A DNA stretch of 64,000 nucleotides from an uncultured Bacteroides sp. (lineage in GTDB: Bacteria > Bacteroidota > Bacteroidia > Bacteroidales > Bacteroidaceae), in contig CALUOR010000012.1 in NCBI GenBank assembly GCA_944322285.1, positions 1-64,000 on the forward strand, read 5' to 3'. Positions within the stretch are counted from its first letter, which is position 1. Every line of letters begins with the position of its first letter. The notes under the pieces were generated by a model. It worked only from the letters and a program-made list of their open reading frames with translations. It was not told the origin of the DNA and ran no database searches. The translations under genes and the position numbers were made by a program. Shown here piece after piece: positions 24,269 through 33,159 of the stretch.

Positions 24269-25786
24269 ATGGCTATGACTGACACCGTTTCTTTACTCTA
24301 TCGCTACCTGCGGTTGCTGTCCGTACAGATAGACCGGGGCACCGTCCACCGCTTGCTGGCTCATCCGTTGGGTGACAGCCTGCGGGGACTGAGTGATGCG
24401 TTAGACACATTAGGAGTAAAGAACGCCGCTTACCAACTGCCTGCGGAGTATCTCGACCAAGTGGAGGCACCGTTTATTGCGGTGACCTATGAGGAAGCTC
24501 ATCCGTTCTGCTTGGTGGAGCAACGGACCAAGGAAGGATTTATCATCTTTGCGCAAGGTAAACGGATGAGTATCAATAGAGAAGCTTTCTTGCAACAATG
24601 GAATGGCGGGGTGTTGATAAGCGAAGTAACAGAAGCCACCCGGCAAGACCGATGGTATGCGGTGAAGAACGGTTGCGACCTATTCGTACGTCACAACCTA
24701 TTGGTCGTATGTCTCTTCCTGCTCCTTTTGAGTCTGTGGCATACGGAAAGCGTTCTTTGGTTTTATGACATCACGCTGTGGATGGGCACATTCGCTTCCA
24801 TCGCCATCCTCTATAAAGAATGGGTGGACGACCGCTTTCTGCACCGCTTCTTCCACATCGGGCAAGTAGTGAACTGCAATACGGTGTTACGCTCCAAGGG
24901 TTCCCGGTTCATGGGTGTAGGCTTGGGCGAACTCAGTCTGTTCTACTTCGCTACGCTGTTGTTGTTCTGCGGAAGTCGTCCGCAAGGGTTCTACGGACTG
25001 GCCGTCTGTTGCGGGATAGCGGCTTTGGCGTTTACCGTTTATTCGGTAGTCTATCAAGTGTTTGTCGTCCGCAAAGGGTGTATGCTCTGTATGGCGGTGA
25101 ATGCATCCGTATGGCTGAACGGCCTGGTGTTGTATGGACTCTATTCACGGGAAGGGATGCAGCTGTCTTTCTCCCTCCCCGACTGGGTGGTATTGGCCCT
25201 TTCGGCAGGCATTGTGCTTGGCATCGGGCTGTCCGTCAAGCAGTGGATAAAGACCGAACAAGCCCACCGCCTGTTACAAGCCCGTTATGCAGAGCTGTTG
25301 CAGCCCGATGCATTCCAAGCACTTTTGGCGTTGCAACCCGCATTGGGCATCCTGCCGGAAAAGGGACTTTGTATGTGCAATGGCGTAGAGGGAACGAATG
25401 AGGTGCTGATTGTAACCAATCCCACGTGCAAGAATTGCGCCCGTCTTCATCCGCAACTGCGTGAACTGGCGGCCCAAGTCCCGGTCTCTTTGCTTCTGTT
25501 GACTTTCCCGCAGGACGGCATGGGACAACGGGTAGCGCAGACAGTGCTTGCCGCTTACCGCACGCAAGGATGGGACAAGGCGTTTGACCTGCTGAGCCAA
25601 TGGTACGACACGGGCAAACTGCCTGTAGACACCGTACAACCGACAGAGGAAGATGTGGAACGCTGGAAACAGCAACAGCTGTATGCCTACCGGCATCAAC
25701 TGACTCGCACGCCTTCACTGATGGTAGACGGGCATTATGTGCCGGAGGTGTACAAAGTACGAGATTTGAGGTATGTATTGACATAA
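24269..25786 (+). CDS. Degenerate C39-like / VKOR / thioredoxin fusion membrane protein
   Basis: The protein has 505 residues in three parts. Residues 1-125 resemble a C39 peptidase-like domain that lacks the catalytic Cys, while an EEAHPFCLVEQ segment keeps the His region. Residues about 140-330 form a multi-TM VKOR domain with the redox pair CMLC (271-274) and a loop Cys203 (VVNCNTVL). Residues about 370-505 are a thioredoxin-like domain with CKNC (387-390). VKOR homologues oxidise a thiol partner with quinone, and the Trx domain passes the disulfide to substrates. Degenerate C39 domains in exporters bind GG-leader substrates, so I infer that this protein captures the neighbouring two-Cys peptide and drives its disulfide formation. 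It is directly upstream of the peptide gene. Confidence 0.85.
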   Translation: MAMTDTVSLLYRYLRLLSVQIDRGTVHRLLAHPLGDSLRGLSDALDTLGVKNAAYQLPAEYLDQVEAPFIAVTYEEAHPFCLVEQRTKEGFIIFAQGKRMSINREAFLQQWNGGVLISEVTEATRQDRWYAVKNGCDLFVRHNLLVVCLFLLLLSLWHTESVLWFYDITLWMGTFASIAILYKEWVDDRFLHRFFHIGQVVNCNTVLRSKGSRFMGVGLGELSLFYFATLLLFCGSRPQGFYGLAVCCGIAALAFTVYSVVYQVFVVRKGCMLCMAVNASVWLNGLVLYGLYSREGMQLSFSLPDWVVLALSAGIVLGIGLSVKQWIKTEQAHRLLQARYAELLQPDAFQALLALQPALGILPEKGLCMCNGVEGTNEVLIVTNPTCKNCARLHPQLRELAAQVPVSLLLLTFPQDGMGQRVAQTVLAAYRTQGWDKAFDLLSQWYDTGKLPVDTVQPTEEDVERWKQQQLYAYRHQLTRTPSLMVDGHYVPEVYKVRDLRYVLT

Positions 25787-25882
25787 AAGATATTGTTTTG
25801 CGCAGAACGATGGCTGTTACCAGACTACAGCCTTAAAAAAGTCGGAAATAAATCAAATTTTAACTAATAATCGTTTTATATC

Positions 25883-26083
25883 ATGAAACTGAATGATTTT
25901 AAGGCATTTGAACTGGGTAAGGCTCAGATGAATGCAATTGCAGGTGGCGTGAAGGAATTTTACTGCACAGGTGATAACCATCAAAGAGCAACAATAATGG
26001 TTGACACTCTTGAACAAGCTCAAGCCGCGGCTGACGCTTCCTTTGTGGGTGGTGCAGTTTGTGAGGAAGTCATTAAAGGCTAA
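25883..26083 (+). CDS. Double-glycine leader peptide with two cysteines (exported natural-product or bacteriocin-like precursor)
   Basis: The protein has 66 residues. The leader MKLNDFKAFELGKAQMNAIA ends in GG (residues 21-22) and matches the Bacteroidales GG-type precursor pattern of hydrophobic/Phe-Leu positions, an acidic residue and MNxIxGG. The predicted mature product has 44 residues (VKEFYC ... EEVIKG) with exactly two cysteines, Cys28 and Cys60, and an Ala-rich middle (QAQAAADAS). One intramolecular disulfide is therefore possible. The VKOR fusion lies upstream; a TlpA thioredoxin, a C39 exporter and HlyD lie downstream. A strong terminator follows at 26156. Function (antibacterial, signalling or other) is unknown. 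There is no radical SAM gene or recognizable immunity gene nearby. Confidence 0.85.
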   Translation: MKLNDFKAFELGKAQMNAIAGGVKEFYCTGDNHQRATIMVDTLEQAQAAADASFVGGAVCEEVIKG

Positions 26084-26155
26084 ACCTCCCAATGTTTAGA
26101 TAGCGAAAATTCCCTATATCTATACATTGTTAAGAAAGTAAAATTGTGAGAAAAA

Positions 26156-26217
26156 GAGGGCGTGAAAATGAATATGTAAAACCATATATGCGTATTGAAA
26201 CACGCCCTCATTTTAAT
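26156..26217 (+). terminator. Terminator between the GG-peptide gene and the export genes
   Basis: A perfect 9-bp stem, GAGGGCGTG (26156-26164) with CACGCCCTC (26201-26209), is followed by ATTTTAATTT. It would let the peptide transcript outnumber the exporter transcript by partial read-through. The loop is long (36 bases), so efficiency is uncertain. Confidence 0.75.
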
Positions 26218-26235
26218 TTAAAGCGTATATGATCT

Positions 26236-27429
26236 ATGGATAAAGTGTTTGGTCTTCTATTGATTTTTATTTTTTGTTCAATATCGTATTCCTATTCATC
26301 AAACTATAGTGTTGAAAAGAAAAATGTAAAAATTTCGGTGCTTTTAGACAAAGATATGACAGACGTTGAACAAAAAGTTTATGTATGGTCTTTCATCTCT
26401 GGCAATGAACAACGAATATGGGATTCCGCTTATGTAGCCCCTTATACAGATGTTATAGAATTGCAAGCATATGCGGCTTCTGATACCAATTTCAAACTTA
26501 TTTTTGATAAAAAAGGGCCTAAAGGACTATCTATATATGCACTACCGAATGATCATATAACCATTCGAGTGGAGAACAAAGACCGGAATACGATATATAA
26601 AAAAGCGGAAAAAGGAGATTTCCATAATTATTGCATTGAAAGCATTTTGTCAAAACGTCCTTATTGGGTTAAAAGGCACGAAGCGAATGAACTAAAAAAG
26701 GAAGACAGCTTGGCTTTTTATAATCGCCAATTGATTAAACTTTATAAAAAAGAGATTTATCAAGCAGAATACCCTTATATTTCGATTTTTGCTCTTGATA
26801 TGATAAGTATATATTTTAGAGACATCATCACATCGGACTCTATTCGGTTTTTTAAAGAATATTTAAAGAAAAAATATCCGTACCACCCACGGTTACAATC
26901 TAATTATACTCACGAAGCATCCTCTATAGGAATAAAACATGCCCAAAGAATCGCAGAAATAGAGATGCAACGCAATATTAATGAAAGTATTTTAAGAAAT
27001 ACCCAAATTGGAAACAAATTGAGCTTGAAACTACGGGACATGAATGGAAAACTTACGTCCTTAGAAGACTTGCCTGACAATTCATATATCTATATAGATA
27101 TTTGGGCTAGTTGGTGCAAACCTTGCAGGCGTCAGTTTTCTGCAATAAAAAAAATTATCTCAAAATATGCTGCTATGGTTACAGTGTATGCCATTTCCAT
27201 TGACTTGAACCATACGTTATGGAAAGAAGCCATAAAAAAAGACGGAACAGAGCAGTTTATACATGTAATAGGTACTAATAACTTGAGGGAAATTCTGCCG
27301 GAAGTTCGTCTGTTAGGATTAGAAAGAATACCAAGGAACTTCTTATTGAATAAGCAAAAAGAAATTATTGCCATTGATTTGAATACTGATGAATTGGCTG
27401 AAACTTTAGATTGTTTAATACACCAATGA
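26236..27429 (+). CDS. TlpA/ResA-like thioredoxin-domain protein
   Basis: The protein has 397 residues: an N-terminal signal segment (VFGLLLIFIFCSISYSYS), a beta-rich DUF4369-like N-terminal region, a helical middle, and a C-terminal thioredoxin fold with WASWCKPC (Cys294, Cys297). It is exported and probably shuffles or reduces disulfides in the periplasm, complementing the VKOR fusion. The gene is visibly more AT-rich than the flanking VKOR fusion and exporter genes, with many AAA/AAT/ATA codons. That suggests a different origin or an exchangeable cassette together with the peptide. Its TGA stop overlaps the exporter ATG (ATGA at 27426-27429), so translation is coupled. Confidence 0.88.
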   Translation: MDKVFGLLLIFIFCSISYSYSSNYSVEKKNVKISVLLDKDMTDVEQKVYVWSFISGNEQRIWDSAYVAPYTDVIELQAYAASDTNFKLIFDKKGPKGLSIYALPNDHITIRVENKDRNTIYKKAEKGDFHNYCIESILSKRPYWVKRHEANELKKEDSLAFYNRQLIKLYKKEIYQAEYPYISIFALDMISIYFRDIITSDSIRFFKEYLKKKYPYHPRLQSNYTHEASSIGIKHAQRIAEIEMQRNINESILRNTQIGNKLSLKLRDMNGKLTSLEDLPDNSYIYIDIWASWCKPCRRQFSAIKKIISKYAAMVTVYAISIDLNHTLWKEAIKKDGTEQFIHVIGTNNLREILPEVRLLGLERIPRNFLLNKQKEIIAIDLNTDELAETLDCLIHQ

Positions 27430-29618
27430 ACCCCTTTCCCCACTACACCCAGCACGACCAAATGGACTGCGGCCCTACCTGCCTGCGGATGATAGCCGCG
27501 TGGTATGGCAAACGCTATTCGCTGGAAGGACTACGTGAAAAGAGCTTTCTGACCCGTGAGGGTGTGTCCATGTTAGGCATCAGCGAGGCGGCGGAACGCA
27601 TCGGGCTGCGAAGCATGTGCGTACAAGTGGACTATAAGAAGTTATTGGAAGCTCCGTTGCCTTGCATTGTACACTGGAACCAGCAACACTTCGTGGTGGT
27701 GTATCGCATGGACAACAAGCATGTATGGGTGGCAGACCCGGGAGCGGAAAAGCTGAAATATACCAAGGAAGAATTCTGTCGGTGCTGGCTCAGTGCCAGA
27801 AAGAATGGAGAAGACACGGGCATCGCCTTGCTGCTGGAACCTACACCAGAGTTCTATACGAAGGAGGATGACGGGGACGAAGGGGAGCGGAACCGGCGGG
27901 GGTTGGTGTTTATGTTCTCGTATCTGCGGCCCTACAAGCAACTCATCGGGCAACTGCTGTTGGGACTGTTGCTGGGCAGTCTTATCCAGCTGCTGCTGCC
28001 TTTCCTGACGCAAAGCGTGGTGGACTTCGGCATCAATAACCAGAACATGGGGTTTATCTGGTTGGTATTGGTGGCGCAACTGACACTGACCTTCAGCAGT
28101 TCGGCGGTGGAGTTTATCCGGGGCTGGATACTGCTGCACTTGGGCACACGGGTAAACATTTCCCTCATATCGGACTTCCTCGCCAAACTGATGCGCCTGC
28201 CCATGAGCTATTTCGACACAAAGATGACAGGCGACATCCTGCAACGCATCAACGACCATACTCGCATACAGGACTTCTTGACGGGTAGTAGCTTGAGCGT
28301 AGTCTTCTCTGCGTTCAATATCGTGGTATTCGGGCTTGTATTGTTGCTCTACAGTCCGGTGGTGTTCGGCATCTTCATGGTGGGCAGCGCGTTGTACGTA
28401 GGCTACGTGTGGCTGTTCATGAAGAAGCGGGCGGAACTGGACCACAAGCGTTTCGCCCAGCAGAGCGCGAACCAGAGCAGCGTGATGCAACTGGTGACGG
28501 GTATGCAGGAAATAAAGCTCAGTGCCTGCGAGCGGCAAAAACGGTGGGAATGGGAACGCATTCAGGCACGGCTGTTCAAGGTAAACATCCGGAGCCTAGC
28601 ACTGAGGCAGTATCAGGACTCGGGAGCGGTGCTCATCAATCAGACGAAGAATGTGCTCATCACAGGACTGGTGGCGAGCTTCGTGCTGCAGGGAGACATG
28701 ACCTTGGGCATGATGATGTCCGTGCAATACATCATCGGGCAGCTGAACAGTCCGGTAAACGAACTCATCACCTTTGCCCGCGACATGCAGGATGCCCGCC
28801 TGAGCATGAACCGCCTGAGCGAAGTGCGTGACAAACCGGATGAGGAGAATCCGGCCCGGCAGCCGTTGCAGGAAATTCCGCAAGGAGCGGGACTGCGGCT
28901 GGAGGACGTAAGCTTCAAGTACGATCCTTTGGCGGAGACACCGACTCTGGAGCATATTAACCTGGACATTGAGGCGGGCAAGCAGACCGCCATCGTAGGC
29001 ATGAGCGGCAGCGGAAAGACGACCTTGGTGAAGTTGCTGCTTGGTTTTTATCCGTCTGCGGCGGGACAAATCATGGTAGGAGGCAGCCCGCTGGAACTGT
29101 ACAGTCCCCGACGATGGAGGCAACGGTGCGGAGTGGTGATGCAGGACGGCTTCATCTTCTCGGACAGCATAGCGGGCAACATTGCGCCGGGCGTGGAGCG
29201 GATAGACCGGGAACGGCTGAGACATGCGGCAAGGGTGGCATGCATAGAGGACTTCATCAATGAACTGCCCTTACGCTACGACACAAAGATAGGCAGCGAA
29301 GGGCATGGACTGAGCCAGGGACAGAAACAGCGCATCCTGATAGCCCGTGCGGTGTACAAAGACCCGGCATTCATCTTCTTCGACGAAGCCACCAATGCCC
29401 TCGACGCCAATAACGAGCGGCGCATCATGGAGAACCTGGAAACTTTCTTCCGGGGACGAACTTCGGTAGTAGTGGCTCACCGGCTGAGTACGGTGCGCCA
29501 TGCGGACAAGATTGTAGTGATAGACCACGGACGCATTACAGAGGAGGGTACGCACGAGGAACTGATAGCGCGGGAAGGACAATATTACAGGCTGGTGAAG
29601 AACCAATTGGAGGTGTAA
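27426..29618 (+). CDS. Peptidase-containing ABC transporter (C39 peptidase-TMD-NBD) for GG-leader peptides
   Basis: The protein has 730 residues from ATG 27426. This start is preferred to an upstream TTG because it makes an ATGA overlap with the TlpA gene. An intact C39 protease domain (1-150) has catalytic Cys15 in QHDQMDCGPTCL, His88 (HWNQQHFVV) and Asp104 (VADPG). A six-TM exporter domain follows (about 170-450). The ATPase has GMSGSGKTTL (Walker A), LSQGQKQR (signature), FIFFDEATNALD (Walker B) and VAHRLS (H-loop). It cleaves leaders after GG and exports the mature peptide through the inner membrane. The substrate is almost certainly the 66-residue precursor at 25883. The HlyD gene follows immediately. 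Confidence 0.95.
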   Translation: MNPFPHYTQHDQMDCGPTCLRMIAAWYGKRYSLEGLREKSFLTREGVSMLGISEAAERIGLRSMCVQVDYKKLLEAPLPCIVHWNQQHFVVVYRMDNKHVWVADPGAEKLKYTKEEFCRCWLSARKNGEDTGIALLLEPTPEFYTKEDDGDEGERNRRGLVFMFSYLRPYKQLIGQLLLGLLLGSLIQLLLPFLTQSVVDFGINNQNMGFIWLVLVAQLTLTFSSSAVEFIRGWILLHLGTRVNISLISDFLAKLMRLPMSYFDTKMTGDILQRINDHTRIQDFLTGSSLSVVFSAFNIVVFGLVLLLYSPVVFGIFMVGSALYVGYVWLFMKKRAELDHKRFAQQSANQSSVMQLVTGMQEIKLSACERQKRWEWERIQARLFKVNIRSLALRQYQDSGAVLINQTKNVLITGLVASFVLQGDMTLGMMMSVQYIIGQLNSPVNELITFARDMQDARLSMNRLSEVRDKPDEENPARQPLQEIPQGAGLRLEDVSFKYDPLAETPTLEHINLDIEAGKQTAIVGMSGSGKTTLVKLLLGFYPSAAGQIMVGGSPLELYSPRRWRQRCGVVMQDGFIFSDSIAGNIAPGVERIDRERLRHAARVACIEDFINELPLRYDTKIGSEGHGLSQGQKQRILIARAVYKDPAFIFFDEATNALDANNERRIMENLETFFRGRTSVVVAHRLSTVRHADKIVVIDHGRITEEGTHEELIAREGQYYRLVKNQLEV

Positions 29619-30917
29619 ATGAACCAAGAAAAAGACAATGACATAGAATTACGCAGTGAGGAAGTGCAGGAGATACTGACCCGGCCGCCTCATGCCTTGG
29701 TGCGGTGGGGCATCACCATGTTCTTCAGTGTGCTGGCTGTAGTGTTCATCGGCGGATGTTTCTTTCAATATCCCGATGTGGTGGATGCCACAGTGACCGT
29801 TACCACCGAACGTCCTCCGGTATGGATGGTGGCACGAGGCAGCGGCAAAATAAAAGAAGTATATCGGGCAGACTGTGACTCGGTACATGCGGGAGACTTG
29901 ATAGCCGTACTGGAAAACCCCGCCAACACTATCGATGTGCGGAAACTGAAAGAACTATTGCAAGCATTCTACCTGACAGACAGTTGCGTACAAACGGTTC
30001 ATTTTCCTGAAAAGCCTTCCTTGGGAAGCGTACAAACTGCCTATGCCGCTTTCCTAAGAAGCTTGACTGATTACCGCAACTACTTGGAACTGAATCTGTA
30101 CGACCGGCAGATTAAAGCGACTGAGGAAGAACTGGAGGAATACGGGCATTACATCACTCACCTGGAACGGCAGATTGTACTGGACGGCAAACTGATGGAA
30201 ATAGCGGAAACCGTACACCAACGGGAAAAAAGCTTGTATGAAGAAGGGTTGACGGCCAAAGCGGAATATGAGGAAGCCCAACAGGCACTACTGTCCCAAC
30301 AACAAAGCACGGAACAACTGATGACCTCGCTTTCCAATGCTCGCATCCAACAGGCTCAGTTGAAACAGACAATCCTGCAAACCCACATGGAACAGGAGCG
30401 GGAAGCCAATACGCTGCGTACCGCCCTGCAAACCGCCTGTAATGAGCTGAAAACAAGCATCGGTGATTGGGAGCTGGCTTATCTTTTTGTCAGCCCGGCC
30501 GATGGCATCCTGTCCTACAACGATGTGTGGCAAAAGAACCAGAACGTGAACAGCGGTGACAAGGTATTCTCTGTGGTAGCCAAAGATATGGGAGCCATTA
30601 TCGGCAAGATAAAGCTGCCTACGGGAGGCTCGGGAAAAGTGAAACCCGGACAACGGGTAAACATCAGCGTAACGGGTTACCCATATATGGAGTTCGGCTT
30701 CCTGACCGGTACGGTGCAATCCATCTCATTGTTGGCTGATGAAGAAAACATGTATACTGTCACCGTCAGTTTGCCGCAAGACTTGCGCACTTCCTACGGC
30801 AAGTCGTTGCACTTCAACGGCGAATTGTCCGGTACAGCTCAGGTGCTGACCGATGAACGAAGTGTAACCGCACGGTTGCTGAGTCCGTTGCGCTACGTGT
30901 GGGAAAAGTATCTTTGA
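29619..30917 (+). CDS. HlyD-family membrane fusion protein
   Basis: The protein has 432 residues: a cytoplasmic N-terminus, one TM helix (about 28-50, ITMFFSVLAVVFIGGCFF), a lipoyl-like half motif (about 65-95), a long coiled-coil hairpin (about 150-280), then the second lipoyl half (SPADGILSYNDVWQKNQNV) and beta-barrel domain. It links the ABC exporter to an outer-membrane channel, so the peptide may cross both membranes in one step. No TolC gene is adjacent; a shared genomic TolC would be required. Its ATG directly follows the TAA of the exporter gene, so it is in the same operon. Confidence 0.92.
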   Translation: MNQEKDNDIELRSEEVQEILTRPPHALVRWGITMFFSVLAVVFIGGCFFQYPDVVDATVTVTTERPPVWMVARGSGKIKEVYRADCDSVHAGDLIAVLENPANTIDVRKLKELLQAFYLTDSCVQTVHFPEKPSLGSVQTAYAAFLRSLTDYRNYLELNLYDRQIKATEEELEEYGHYITHLERQIVLDGKLMEIAETVHQREKSLYEEGLTAKAEYEEAQQALLSQQQSTEQLMTSLSNARIQQAQLKQTILQTHMEQEREANTLRTALQTACNELKTSIGDWELAYLFVSPADGILSYNDVWQKNQNVNSGDKVFSVVAKDMGAIIGKIKLPTGGSGKVKPGQRVNISVTGYPYMEFGFLTGTVQSISLLADEENMYTVTVSLPQDLRTSYGKSLHFNGELSGTAQVLTDERSVTARLLSPLRYVWEKYL

Positions 30918-30980
30918 TTAGGACTTTGGACGTATTTGACAAATTGTTATAATTGGAATGAAAAAATACGCTCTTTCTTG

Positions 30981-31011
30981 TTTGTTTTCTCGACATTTTT
31001 TCGGATATTTG
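30981..31011 (+). promoter_or_regulatory. Promoter of ptb-buk
   Basis: TTTG at 30981-30984, exactly 19 bases, then GATATTTG at 31004-31011 (one mismatch to TAnnTTTG). It lies 17 bases before the ptb start. Confidence 0.7.
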
Positions 31012-31028
31012 CCGTAAATCCAATCTCT

Positions 31029-31949
31029 ATGAAACCGATACGAAACTTTACCCAGTTGACTGAGCACTTGAAAAGTCTGAACCGCCGGAAACGCATCGCG
31101 GTGGTTTGCGCCAACGACCCCAATACGGAGTACGCCATCGCCCGCGCCTTGGAAGAAGGCATTGCCGAGTTTTTGATGTTGGGCAATCCTGCCATCCTGC
31201 ATAAGTATCCTACCTTGCGGCGTTATCCGGAATATGTGAAAATTGTCCCCATCGACAATCCCGATGAAGCGGCGCGTGAGGCCGTGCGCATGGCGCGCGA
31301 GGGCGAAGCGGATATTCTGATGAAAGGCATCATCAACACAGACAACCTGCTTCATGCCGTGCTGGACAAGGAGTGTGGGCTTTTGCCTCGCGGCAAGGTA
31401 CTGACCCATCTGGCCGTGATGCAGATTCCTACGTATCACAAGTTGCTGTTCTTCTCCGATGCGGCGGTCATCCCCCGGCCCACTTTGCAACAACGCATCG
31501 AGATGATACAATACGCCATCCGCACGTGTCGCCATTTTGGCATCGGCCGTCCCCGCATCGCGTTGATACACTGCACGGAGAAGGTCAGCGCCAAATTCCC
31601 CCATTCGTTGGATTATGTGAACATCGTAGAGCTGGCCGAAGCGGGCGAGTTTGGCGATGTGATTATCGACGGTCCGCTGGACGTGAAGACCGCTTGCGAG
31701 AAGACGAGCGGAGAAATCAAAGGCATTGTTTCTCCCATCGACGGGGAAGCCGATGTGCTCATCTTTCCCAATATCGAGTCCGGCAATGCCTTCTATAAGG
31801 CCATGACCGTCTTTGCCTATGCCGAGATGGCGGGGCTGTTGCAAGGCCCTGTCTGCCCCGTGGTGCTTCCTTCGCGTAGCGATAGCGGGCTGTCTAAATA
31901 TTATAGTATGGCTATGGCTTGTCTCACTTCTAATGATTTGGACGAATGA
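31029..31949 (+). CDS. ptb: Phosphate butyryltransferase
   Basis: Exchanges CoA for phosphate on a short or branched acyl-CoA, giving acyl-phosphate for the kinase encoded next. It has 306 residues from ATG 31029; an upstream in-frame extension overlaps the promoter and is rejected. Phosphotransacylase features: RRKRIAVVCANDPNTEYAIA at the N-terminus, GEADILMKGIINTDNLLHAV, DGPLDVKTACEKT and IFPNIESGNAFYKAM. The stop overlaps the buk start (ATGA). In Bacteroides this pair may serve branched-chain or aryl acids more than butyrate, as no butyryl-CoA genes are nearby. Confidence 0.93.
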   Translation: MKPIRNFTQLTEHLKSLNRRKRIAVVCANDPNTEYAIARALEEGIAEFLMLGNPAILHKYPTLRRYPEYVKIVPIDNPDEAAREAVRMAREGEADILMKGIINTDNLLHAVLDKECGLLPRGKVLTHLAVMQIPTYHKLLFFSDAAVIPRPTLQQRIEMIQYAIRTCRHFGIGRPRIALIHCTEKVSAKFPHSLDYVNIVELAEAGEFGDVIIDGPLDVKTACEKTSGEIKGIVSPIDGEADVLIFPNIESGNAFYKAMTVFAYAEMAGLLQGPVCPVVLPSRSDSGLSKYYSMAMACLTSNDLDE

Positions 31950-33028
31950 AAATATTGGTTATCAATCCCGGCTCTACTTCCACCAAGATGGCGGTTTACG
32001 AAGACGAGCGTGCCGTGTTTGTCAAGACCTTGCGCCATCCCGTGGACGACCTGATGCGTTATCCCCGCATCATCGACCAGTTTGAGTTTCGTAAGAACTT
32101 GGTGCTCGACGAGTTGCAACGCGAAGGCATCCCTTTCCGCTTCGACGCCATCATCGGCCGGGGCGGCTTGCTGAAGCCCATTCCCGGCGGAGTGTACGAG
32201 GTGAACGATGCCATGCTGGACGACATTATGCACGCCATGCGTACCCATGCCTGCAACTTGGGGTGCCTGATTGCTTCCGAACTGGCTCATGCCTTGCCCG
32301 GTTGCCGCGCTTTCATAGCCGACCCCGGCGTGGTGGACGAACTGGACGAAGTGGCGCGCGTCACCGGTTCACCGCTTATGCCGCGTATCGTCATCTGGCA
32401 TGCACTGAACCAACGCGCCATTGCCCGGCGTTATGCCGCCGAACAGACCGCCTTGCATCCCGCTCAGCCCGTGCGTTATGAAGACTTGGACTTGATTGTA
32501 TGCCATTTGGGCGGAGGAATTTCCGTGGGGACTCACCACAAAGGCCGTTGCGTCGACGTGAACAATGCGTTGGATGGTGAAGGACCTTTCTCGCCCGAGC
32601 GGGCCGGGACATTGCCTGCGGGCGATTTGATAGACTTGTGCTTCTCCGGTAAGTTGTCGCAGGCGGAATTGAAGAAACGCATCTCCGGACGTGCCGGATT
32701 GGCCGCCCATCTGGGCACGACCGATGTGCGCGAGGTGGAGCGGCGGATTGCGGAAGGAGACGAACACGCCCGCTTAGTGCTGGATGCCATGATTTACCAG
32801 ATAGCCAAAAGCATCGGGGCGGCTTCGGTCGTGCTCTACGGTCGGGTAGATGCCATTCTGCTTACAGGCGGCATCGCCCATTCCGATTATATTGTTTCCC
32901 GTTTGCGCAAGCGCGTTTCCTTCCTGGCGCCCGTGCATGTCTATCCCGGTGAGGACGAACTGGAGGCTTTGGCGCTGAACGCGTTAGGAGCTTTGCGGGG
33001 AGAACTGGAAATCTTGATTTATCGCTGA
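31946..33028 (+). CDS. buk: Butyrate kinase (acyl kinase)
   Basis: Converts acyl-phosphate plus ADP into the free acid and ATP by substrate-level phosphorylation. The protein has 360 residues. Acetate/butyrate kinase family motifs: ILVINPGSTSTKMAVY (adenosine/phosphate 1), FDAIIGRGGLLKPIPGGVY, LDLIVCHLGGGISVGTHHKG, and ILLTGGIAHSDYIV near the C-terminus. It overlaps ptb by 4 bases, so the two are translationally coupled. The likely acyl donors (isobutyryl-, isovaleryl-, butyryl- or aryl-CoA) cannot be separated by sequence. Confidence 0.94.
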   Translation: MKILVINPGSTSTKMAVYEDERAVFVKTLRHPVDDLMRYPRIIDQFEFRKNLVLDELQREGIPFRFDAIIGRGGLLKPIPGGVYEVNDAMLDDIMHAMRTHACNLGCLIASELAHALPGCRAFIADPGVVDELDEVARVTGSPLMPRIVIWHALNQRAIARRYAAEQTALHPAQPVRYEDLDLIVCHLGGGISVGTHHKGRCVDVNNALDGEGPFSPERAGTLPAGDLIDLCFSGKLSQAELKKRISGRAGLAAHLGTTDVREVERRIAEGDEHARLVLDAMIYQIAKSIGAASVVLYGRVDAILLTGGIAHSDYIVSRLRKRVSFLAPVHVYPGEDELEALALNALGALRGELEILIYR

Positions 33029-33121
33029 TTGATTATATAAACAACACAAAAGTGATATAGATTTCAACAAAACTTAAAGTGTAAGGGGATGGAGGTGAAA
33101 CGTTGAATGGAAAGATTTTAG

Positions 33122-33129
33122 TATCTTTG
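33122..33129 (+). promoter_or_regulatory. -7 box for the second HTCS gene
   Basis: TATCTTTG fits TAnnTTTG, 30 bases before the start codon. A GTTG lies 16 bases upstream, a poor -33 match. Confidence 0.55.
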
Positions 33130-33159
33130 CCTGCTGAACAAAAACAGAATTAAGATACT

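Noticed and set aside
25811..25831. GGCTGT/ACAGCC hairpin before the peptide gene as a terminator
   Set aside because: Only 6 bp, with an A-rich and not T-rich tail on the plus strand; too weak to call.
27411..27425. TTG start for the C39 exporter
   Set aside because: ATG 27426 makes the typical ATGA overlap with the preceding gene and puts the catalytic Cys at the usual distance from the N-terminus.
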